Positions 48,001 to 58,700 of a stretch of DNA of 64,000 bases are shown piece by piece (position 1 is the first letter of the stretch; each line of letters begins with the position of its first letter). This stretch comes from Apus apus (lineage: Eukaryota > Chordata > Aves > Apodiformes > Apodidae): positions 16,174,001-16,238,000 of the forward strand of contig NC_067285.1 in assembly GCF_020740795.1 (NCBI RefSeq). The letters run 5' to 3'. A program made the position numbers and the translations under genes. Under the pieces are notes generated by a model. It was not told where the DNA came from. It saw only the letters and a list, made by a program, of their open reading frames with translations, and searched no databases.

Positions 48001-51000
48001 GATTCTATTTACGTATCAGGATTTAATTAGCCTTTTTTTTAAAACTTGTGCACATCACTGATGATTGCATGCTTATTTGGTCAAGGAATTTTAGGAATTA
48101 TTTGATCCTGCTTTTCGGAAATCTAAATCTGTAATGTGCTAGTAGCTGCATGGGCCATCATAGAAAAAAAATATAGCTGTCATATTTTTCTGCTTGGAGA
48201 AGTTTGAAATAACTGTTATATTGAACCAGTGTGAAATATAGCATCAGATTTGCTTGATATTTTTGAGATACTTCACATAGTTTGAAATAACTATTATAAT
48301 TTTAAAGGAGAATAATTTTTATGTTCTTTGTTTTACCAAAGTTTTAATCCTAAGATACGATTTTTATATATGTATTTTTTAGCAGTTTTACATGAAGCTG
48401 AGGGTGTCTTGTGTTCTATCATGTAATTTGAAAATATTTAAAAATAAATATTTGTTTTATTACAGATGGCGGAGTTTGACACCTGTTGGACAGCCTATAC
48501 CAGGAACTAGATTCATTGCATTCAAAGTACCTTTAAAAGGGGTATGTATAAAAAGTTACTAGAGACAGGCTCTATTAGATACAGTGCAAATGTAATGAAG
48601 AATAGCCTAGATACTAATCAAAACTTCAGCAAAGTTTTATGAAAAAAAAAAGGATTTTCTTTTAGAATTCAGATTTATCCCTTCCAGTCATCTAGCTGTA
48701 GCTTTTTTATGTCATACTCTGTTTTTCTTTTAAAATTTGTGTTTGATGTTAATCTTTATCTTCTAAAAATCATAAAATCTCTAACCAATCAGCACAATTC
48801 ATCACTATTAAGTGACCTAAATTCAGTATATTATTTAACAGCATTTCATGATTTCATATTAAAGGGGTTATGATGTGAATAACAATCTAGGCAATGTAAG
48901 CCAAAATATAATTTTATGGAGATCAAGCACTAATTAAAGGATACCAGCCACTGCAGTACTTCTTAAATTATAGATTCAAATTACCAATTTCATAAGCAAA
49001 AAGTTTCAGCGATCTGGAGGAAAGCAGTATATTTTAAAAAAGAAGTTTTCATAGATTTATTGTAATAATGTGTTAATACTTCTTTTAGATTCTTACTAAC
49101 ATGGAGAGCCATCTTAATCTATTGAATACATTCTTTGTGACAATGCAAAATGTGGATGTTGTCTTTTTGAGACTGGCTTTTGGGTGGATTGACACATAGG
49201 GCAAATTTGGGCAAATAGGGCAGATTCTCCCTTCTATATAAACTAATGCAAGTGCTATATAAATTAACTCTTACAAGTGATTGCTTCAGATACAGAAGAA
49301 ATGAAAGTTCCTACACTTTTGTAGTTCAGTGGCTAGACCTAACCTTAGCAGTTAAGAAAATTTATTCTGGGTAAACTTTTGTCTACAGATTGCACTCTAG
49401 TATTCATATACTAAAAAATCTGGTTATTTGGGTATGTTGGTGCCCATTATATTTTCAATTGCCATTTAGTTCACTTTTACCAGCAATGACTGAAGTGGAA
49501 TTGCAGAGTTTGCTTTCTGCAACTGCTTTTACAACTTCAGTATGATGGTTTGGTTCCTTTGACACCAAGGATCTCATACTTGCCATTGATCTTGTTCTGC
49601 ATGGTTTTAAAGGATAGTACAATGGCCATGTGTTTTTCTACCAAAGACAGCCAGCAGACAGATCTAGCAAAGAGTTTAAAATACAGTAGATTTATAATTA
49701 GCTTCTCTGCTGTGCAGGTATTTGAGAGAGGATTTTTTTGTATCATCAGGTCCTGTAATTCCACTTGATCTAGCACCAATTTTTTGCATAGATGCACTAT
49801 TCTAGGCAGGATTTGTTCAGTGCATGTATTGCCAGTTCCCTGTTACTGTCACTCCGTATTTCAGAGAAAAATGCTTAATTGCAAACTTTACTCTGTAGCT
49901 CCAGTGATAGTCTGGAAGGAGCTCCACCAGAAATCGTTAAAAGGGCAGACATTCTCAGAGAACATGTATAACAATAGATCACAGGGAGGCACTCTGCCTC
50001 AGTGTGTTGCTCACCTCGAGTTCTACTGATCTCATTGGGGATCCCCATTCTATGAAGCTGTCTTTGAACTTGGTCAGATATAAAGTCTGGTACCCAAGAA
50101 AGCAAAATCTGTAACATTTCTGTCCCTTCAGTTTCTTCAGTCTCAAATATGCAAGATGCAGAAATGACAAGTCTGCCAGAGTCTGTGTGCTTGAAGCTTA
50201 TGCAGTTTGTGACAGAATTCACATAAAATGCGTAACTGGCTGAACTGTCTTTGCAAACAAGGTGGAGCTCAGTAAATCTGTCTGGATATGCTAAAGACCT
50301 GATCGGTCATAGTCTTGTCAGAAGTACTATTATTAAATTGGTGGAACAGACTTCTTAAAATAAAGCAGTTTCCTTCTTTGCTACATATTAGAAAATTGTT
50401 GATTGGTAACATTGTCCTGGTTTGAGCCAGGATGAAGCCAATTTTCCTTTTACTGTGTTTTTTTTTCCCCTTCAGTAAGCTTTCTTGGTGAAACCATGAC
50501 AGACATTCTCAGTATTTCAAAATTCAAGGGTTATTGCTTTAGCAGAAGATGGACTACTAGTAAAGGCTTTAAGGTCATGGGTTTACTTGAAAGGATTTTT
50601 CTGTCCTTCCTTCCAGATCATCATTGTAATGCTTACAGTAACATTGTAATCTAGTAAGGACTGGGCAGTTCTTTCCCACGCCATAGAAGGCTTCTAGAAT
50701 TGATACAGATTTCTCATGTTCTCAGAGCCCAATTAAACACTGAAACTACTGAATACTCTGCAAGAGGTTTTCAGAAAATTCCAAACAGTCTTTCAAAACA
50801 TAGTCTCGTAACACATTTCATTTTTTACTCAATCCAGTGATGCGTTTTGAGATACCACATTTTTTTAAGTTGTGCTCCACCTCAGTTTGGGTAACTGCAC
50901 ATAGTAAAAGAAAAAATTCTTTAACATCCTACCATAGATTTTTTGTAGATTCACTGTTGTCACATCAAAGTTAGTAAGTTCAGTTTCAGATTTTACTAAA

Positions 51001-52745
51001 AGTCACTGCTGAATAGCAGGGAGATAACTGACTCTTGTTCATTTTTGTTTGAACCTCAGCAACCTCCACTGTTTTTTCAACAGTGCAACAGTATCTGAAA
51101 TACATAGGACTGAATTCTTCTATATGCTTACTACCCTACTGTTTTTAGCTCAAGCTTTCTAATCACATGCAAGCTTTGATAGGACTATCCTGCTCTTTAT
51201 TCTTTAATGTGGTTTCCTGTCTGTTTTCAGACCCAAGATAAATTCTTGCTAACATCATAGATTATAATCCGTACAGTCAAAAGAAGGAATGGTTAGTTAC
51301 CCTACAGCATCTGTGGTTCTAAGAGGTATCTGGTCTGTGGCTGCCTTCCTTTCCAGTAGTTCTGAGTCCACTCTGCTTGAATTTCTTGTTGACAAAGGAA
51401 CTGAGAGGTGGCTGAGGCTGCTGCATCTTTTGCCACTGTATTTGTTGGTTGTGGCTGAGCCTATGTCAGAAGGCTCTCACAATGGACAAGCACACAATTC
51501 AGAGAAAATCCAGTCTTGCGTGTATGAGGCATTTTCATACCTAGAGTGAAGAACACGTTTCAAAACACACAGCTACAATAGGGTGAGTAAACATTTTTCC
51601 CACTGTTTCTGTCAAATGAATTAATTGCCCACCAACATGCAGCTTTCTTAGTCACCATACTTTAGTCTTATTTAATATTTTCCAGTGCAAAATGGCATGC
51701 TAGTACACTCTGCCAAGAGATGAACCAGGGATAAAATGTCTGCATAACATCTGTGGGTAGAAAGTCAAAGCCTTTAGAAGAAATGAACTCTTGTATCACA
51801 GCTTCTAATGTTTTATGTGAAATATGTTGTTAATTTTGTGTTACTGTGCAGAACTAAGTATGTATGTCAGAAAGGGGGTTATGTTTTACATTTTGCTGAT
51901 GTTTAGTTACTTAAAAATCAGCATATACATGCTTTGTTTTGCAGGATTGTTGTGTCTATTAAATGAGTGCTTATTTTAATAATGTAATATATAGCTATGG
52001 TTCTGATAATTTAAACTTTCCCATTTGAATACTGATGTTTCCTAATCCTAATTAAAACAGCTGAATATTACAAATGTCACATTACTAGAACTTAAAATCT
52101 TTCTTCTCCATTTTTATTGTAGGCAATTAACCAGAGGCTTACCCCAACCCAGAAATTTACCCCAAAAGACTTAATTGCTGCAATGAAAGCCCTCAATGTG
52201 GAGCTTGGATTAATTATTGATTTAACATACACCACACGATACTATGAAGTTAAGGTAATATCTAACAAAATGCATTAGTTACTGCAGCCTTTGTTCTAAA
52301 TTATTTATGCATTTGCTTACCTTGAATTGGAATAGACAAGTGCATCTAGGTTTATTTTGTGTCTCCAATAGAAACTAAATGCTTTATCACAGAGGAGATA
52401 ACTTTTTCCAGCTAGTTGCATTTGTGGTTTATTTATGTTATGGTAACTCAGAGTAATGGATGCAGACTTCAGTGCCAGACACTATAGAAAAGATTCAGAA
52501 GACTTAACAGTCTGTGCCCTGAAGACATTTTCATTTATTCCTAGGGTCTTTTTTTCTGATCCTTAGTGGAATCCACTAATAAAAGTGTACACTTTAAAAA
52601 TGCTTTATTAATTTAAATTTTTTTACCAGTATGGTCCCAACAATTGTGATTAATCCGCCTCATGTTGAAAAGGTGAATAAACAGCAGTGTTAGAACTGAA
52701 TGCTAATCTTTGAGTAGACATGGCCTGTAAGCATTATGGGGGTGA

Positions 52746-52785
<40 letters not shown>

Positions 52786-55700
52786 GATTGTGGGTGGGAG
52801 GGACAAGTATTGCTAGTAATTGTAAAATGTGTTAGAATGGAATTAAAAGAATCTGTTCTCTTTAGTTGTTGTGCTGCCTTATTAGCAGGGATAAACAAGT
52901 CTTCTGTTGAAACTGTTCTTTGTTTGAGATCAGGTCCTTAAAGTGGAAATATAAATAGTAGTTTCTGAAAGTGTCCCTCCATAGAAATGTATCAGGATTT
53001 TTCTCAGTTTCTACTCAGGATTTGAACTACAGTTTTACTTTGGTATTGTTGGATATTTGATTCAAGACTTCAATAATTTCTTTTTTTTTTCCCTTGTTGC
53101 TAGGATTTACCTAAAAGTGTGCAGTATAAGAAACTTTATACTGTTGGACTTGAAGTCCCTGATAATGCTACTATCCTACAGTTCAAAAAATGGGTCAGAA
53201 AATTCTTATGGGAAAATGCAGGAAATGGTAAATATCAGCATCTTATACTGTAAAAACCAAAATATTTCAGTGCTAACTATATCATTTACTTATTTCAATA
53301 GATATTTAAGACAACAGGAATCTCAGACTTTCCACTGTACTTTCCACTTTATAGTAATAATAAGATACATTATGTGAAGCACTACATATCTTTTTTGCAT
53401 TCAGAACATGTCTTTTTCAAAAATGACTACTAACATAAATGCCCTTCCCAGTAGTATTATATTTGCATTATGTGTCAAAGCAACTGCAACAAGGTTTTCA
53501 TCTGTCTGACCGAAGTTGTCTACCATCAGCTTACTGTTGTAGCTGCCAGCCCTTTGTGGATGTTCTTAATTGGCACAGGGTTTCTCTGATGGCACTGGGC
53601 ACTGATACATGAGAGCAATCTACGTCTATTTATTCTGACATAGCAGGTTTTTTATTTATGAGTCCACTATTGCACTCACATCCTAGCAGTTCTTAAAAAT
53701 CATATTACAGTGTCAGTGTTTCCACAGTGTGGATCTGCTGCTGTTTTAATATTTATGCAGTAGTAGAGTTGTTGCTGAGATGGTATAAGGCAGAAATAAA
53801 TTTGCCTGTATTTTGTCACAGCCTGTTTGCAGCTTTTACCTTCTCACTTTTTTTAGGAGTGGTTCTTTACAGGCAGATTTTAACCATCTATCCAGTATTG
53901 GAGAACCGCTCTTTCAAGCCTTTTCGTGCTATTTGCTATGGTTGCTTTGGTATTTTCTGTGATGAAGTACAGATATTAATTACCCAAGTTCGCACAGTTT
54001 TTGCTGTAGAGTGTAACTGTTGTTTTGCTGTGGATGGGCAGCTCTGTTTTGTGAAAGAGCTCTGACCTAAATCTCAGGTATAAGAACCTGAATTAGAAGT
54101 GCTGGGAAAATTAAAAGGTATAAGAAGCCTTTGTCCTCGGTTAGGAATTTACCGTGCAAGTCCTTCCTTTGCTGTCTTTTGGCTTAGGGAAATTGCTTGG
54201 AAATTATTAGTTTTCTTCTGGTTTCGATCTAGTGGTTTTTCATGTGACAAAGAATAGTCTGTATTTGAATCTAATAATTTCTGGTTCTCAGAACTGAGAG
54301 AATGAATTCCTAATTTGTAACTAGATTAAGATCTGCAGTTCCAGCTAGTAAGACCCTTTTGCCAGGGTTTATGCAACTTTAGAGTTGGGAGAACTTTCTT
54401 TTTTTATATTAACTTACTCATCATAACTTGTTCTCTCTTTAGATTACTCCTAAAATTTCTCAAGTTTGTTCTTACATAAAATTTTTTGAGAATTTGGAGT
54501 TCTTCAGTGTCTGAATTGTTAGGACTGTCTTTGAAACTTCGATAATTTTTTTAATGAGATAAAATAACTTTACCACAGAGCAGGACAGTCATGTTGCCAT
54601 CTAAGTTTCTGTTGGAAATACCTCATTTGAAACCTCTAATAATAGTAATTATTCTGCTTTGTAGCCTTTAGCTGATTAGTATAACTTTTCCAAAAAAGAC
54701 AAGATTTCTTTAGAGATTACTGGTTCCCACAGAGTGCCTTTTTTCTCATGCATTAACCTAAATTCCTCATCTCTATGATTCATCCAAGTAATGATCCATA
54801 TTTTTAGTTCAGTTAAATTAATTCTTGTAGTAATGTACTTCATATTCCTAGACAGTAGGGGCATTGTGCTTGTTTTCTCCTTTTTGTAAGTTTTACTAGA
54901 ATCTGTAAGTCAAATAGCTCAATTTTACATTTGCTTGTTTGGATTTGCTTTCAAAACAGAATTTAATTATTTTCCTCCCGTTCATGCAGTTGTGGCTGAG
55001 TCCAGCTGCTTTACCTGTCATCAATCCTCTTCCTTTTTTCCTACATTCTGCAGACTTAATCTTAGTTTTTACTGGTTTCGAAGTAGTGAGCAAACTGCTG
55101 GTAGAGATTCAACAAGTGGAGGACAAAGTCTGGATATGGTTGTTCTTTTAAAGGCATGACTATAATTTTGTAAATAGCAAGCATTATTTATCATTACTTT
55201 GCTAGAAAAGTACAGCCTTTTTTTTTTTGACTTCCACTGTTTTTTAGTAATTTCACTTTCTGAACTATTAAAGACTGTGTTTTGCTTTTTGATAGAGAAA
55301 CTCATCGGCGTTCACTGTACTAATGGAATTAACAGAACTGGCTACCTTATATGTAGGTAAGGGTTTCATAAAACCAGAAATCATTGTTCACAAGATAGTG
55401 TCCTTGTATTAATCTGTAATCTCTTTGGATCAATAATCTAAGAATATTTTTCTTCAGGTACCTTATAGATGTTGAAGGCTGGGATCCAGAGGCAGCAATC
55501 CAAGGTATTTATACAGTTGGAACTGAGGCACATGTCAGGTTGGAATTTACAATTACTATAATTGTATTCACAAATACTACAGTTCTATTTTAGTATTCTT
55601 GGAGTTATTTCTCATGCTGAATCCCATAGATTATTTCCTCTGTCTGTTGATTCTATTCCAAGCAAGGCTTGAGCATTAGCAGATTGACAGTATAGATGGA

Positions 55701-58700
55701 GTATGTTTCAGCTGCTTAAAATCTTTTATTTTCCTTTTGCTTTGAAGGGTTTTCAGTCATGGTTGCTAGGACTACTAGTTTCAGGTGTTAAAAAAAAATG
55801 CTGCACTGATGCCAGCTTGCTGAAGTATTTAATATCAAGTTAGAATTTTTTCAAATTCAGGATCTCACAGTGAATAGAATCTTGCCTTTATATTTTTTGT
55901 GGCTCAGTGAGAGCACAATTCATTAGACTTGTATCTTTTTTGCTTTAGCTTTTGGTGATGCTAGAGGTCATTGCATGGATGGTCTTGTGTATCTCACAGA
56001 TCTCAGAACACAACCAATGAGAAGGTAAACAAAAGCTTTTAGTTGTATGGTTAAGATTGTCAAGTATGTCTACCGCTACTTTGAAAGGTTTGCTTCCAGT
56101 CAAAAGCCAAAATTAAATCTCCTCTTAAATCTTTAATATGCAGCTACACAAATATTGCAAGTTGTCTGATGTGAGTAACATGAAGTGCAGTGTACTGCCT
56201 TCATTCATCTTTAATTTGTACGGTTCCAAAGAGGTTTTTAGTCTGACAACTACCATTGAACTTTGGTGTGGTTTTATCATACTGTGACAAGTGGATTGAG
56301 TCTCTATTCTCTCATTATAAGCTGAAAGGAGCCACTGCAAAGATTTCTTTATAAGCTCTGTGATCTGCCTTCTGTTGTTGGCATTACAGAGCCAGATATT
56401 TGGGGAAAAAAAAAAAAAAAAAAGTACAACAGTTTTAGGAATAAAAAAGTATGGGAAAAACTACCCAGAGTGGAAGATTGTTCTCTGCTCCTCTGTTCAT
56501 AGTAGCTCTATCCCTGGAGTGTAAAAATTCTATGCTTATCATATTCAACTAAGAATAGCTAACCTTTACATCATTAAAATTTGCTAAGTTACAAATGTCT
56601 GTAAATTTAACTTCACATAAAAAAATTTCTGTCATCCTAAACTGAAGAATTTTATGTTGTGGTTTTTTTTCCTCTCTCAATGGTACGTTTTAAAAAAGGA
56701 ACCTTATGTGAGATGTTTTTTTATTCTTCTTAGTAACCTTGGAATGGATGTATGGGATTCAGATGAAGATACTGTTCCCCCACCACATGCAATGGAAGGA
56801 CCTGTAGAGCGGTTCACAAATGAAGATTTTCAGGGGTAACAGGCTAAAACATGGAATTAAAGCCAAACAAAACCCACGCACTGGGAAAGATATTTGTTTC
56901 TTTTTAAAAATATGATAGATACTGTAATTTAAAGGAGATTTTATTAATATAATCTACTCATGCAAAATACATTTACAGAATTGGACAAAACAGTGAAAAG
57001 TTAAGGGAAAGAAAGGGAATATGTGCTTTTAGAAGTCTGTAAGTAATGAGTTCACTTGGAAGAAGTTAGGTTTACTTTGCCTGTCTTTTATTATTCTACA
57101 GTAATCTGCAATTATTTTAAATTAATTTGGAATCACAGGTTTTCCCTGTTTAGCAAGCATCGTAGAACTACAACTGTGTGTTTGTCACAACTTATAGTAT
57201 GACTTTAAAAGTTTTAGAATCTTCCTTCCAGTTAAGATCTTAGTGCTTTCATACCTATATATTTTACTTGCAATATATTTCCTACCAATTCTTAGTGAAA
57301 AACCCCACTTTTTTCCATTAATTACTTGTAGCACTTAAAAATATGATGTTCTGTTAAAGATAAAAACTTTTTTACAGGTCTGGGAAAAGATTAAAGATTT
57401 ATGATGACCCCTCTCACAATGATGTACAAGGACAGATACAGTCGAGAGATTTTGATTTCATTAATAAGGGACCTGGACAAAGACGAAGACCATTTCCTGA
57501 CCATCAGACTCAGGATGATTTAAGAGCACCAATGCAGATGAAAAATTGGGACTATAATAGAGGACCTGGACAGAGGCAAAGACCTTTTCCTGATCACCAG
57601 TTTTATAATTATCAAGAAGACATGCAGCTGAAGGACCTAGACTTCAGTAACAAGGGACCTGGGCAAAGGTTGAGACCTTTTCATGGACACCAGTTTCGTG
57701 ATGATTTACAGGCAGAGAGACCATCGAGAGACATTGAATTTAAGAGAGGCCGTGGACAAAGGCAGAGATCTTTTCCTGACCATCCATCTCATGGTGATTT
57801 GCAGGAAGACAGGCAGTTGAAGGATTTTGATTTTAGTAACAGGGGCTGTGGCCAGAGACGAAGACCATTCCATGACCACCAATCTCATGATGAATTTCAT
57901 ACTCAGATGCAGTTGAAAGGATTAGATTGTGTCAGCAAAGGTCCCGGGCAAAGACTAAGATCTTTCCATGACTGTCAGTCACATGATGATTTACAGACAC
58001 CAGTGGGAGATTTTGAATTTGCTAACAGGGGACATGGCCAGAGGTTGAGACCTTTTAATGATCACCAGCCTCACAATGAATTACCAACAGATAGACAACT
58101 AAAAGATTATGATAATAAAGGTCCTGGACAAAGGCACAGACCTTTTAATGACCATCAGCCTTATGATGACTTACAGGAACACACTCAGTTAAAAGATTTT
58201 AATTATGTTAATAAAGGACGTGGACAAAGGCCAAGACCTTTTAATGATCATTCGGGTCACAATGACTTGCAACATGAATGGTGTTCAGACAGGTAAAGTA
58301 TCCTTGAGCTATTAAGATCAGAATTGGAGAATAAAAGTGTAAACCTTATCACTTTTATTTTAAATTTCAGAGTTATTTATTTTTAAAAATAAAATAATTT
58401 GAAATCAGTTAATCGCACTTGTAAAATAATATATAAATTTTCAGTTAATTTTTTATTTTGACTTATGGAAGGGTTTGATGTAAGCTGGAGTGCTGCAGCT
58501 TTGAAAGCTAATTATTTATAAATTGGAAGGTTGTTGTTCTTCAATTTAAAGCTTGTATGTTTCCTTTACCTTTTTAGAGTCAGCTTGAAACGAAGGTCTA
58601 TCCTCCTTTGTTTTGTATAGAAACATTTAAAAAGCAATCCTCAAGATGGAGGAGGATATGAAACTGTATTTATACCCTCAGCCAGAGATAAACAGCAATA

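Larger units (their letters stand above)
42051..48465 (+). other. DUSP11 intron 1
   Basis: About 6.4 kb, the longest intron. It holds two short CR1 tails in minus orientation (46010-46082 and 46999-47045) but no recognised gene. ORFs at 44265-44477, 46554-46769, 47050-47310 and 47403-47663 have no domain I recognise. Confidence 0.8.

Noticed and set aside
50412..50460. 'tgtcctggtttgagccaggatgaag' resembling the start of an avian LTR
   Set aside because: Only the first about 25 bases look similar. No matching second LTR, target-site duplication or internal region is seen.
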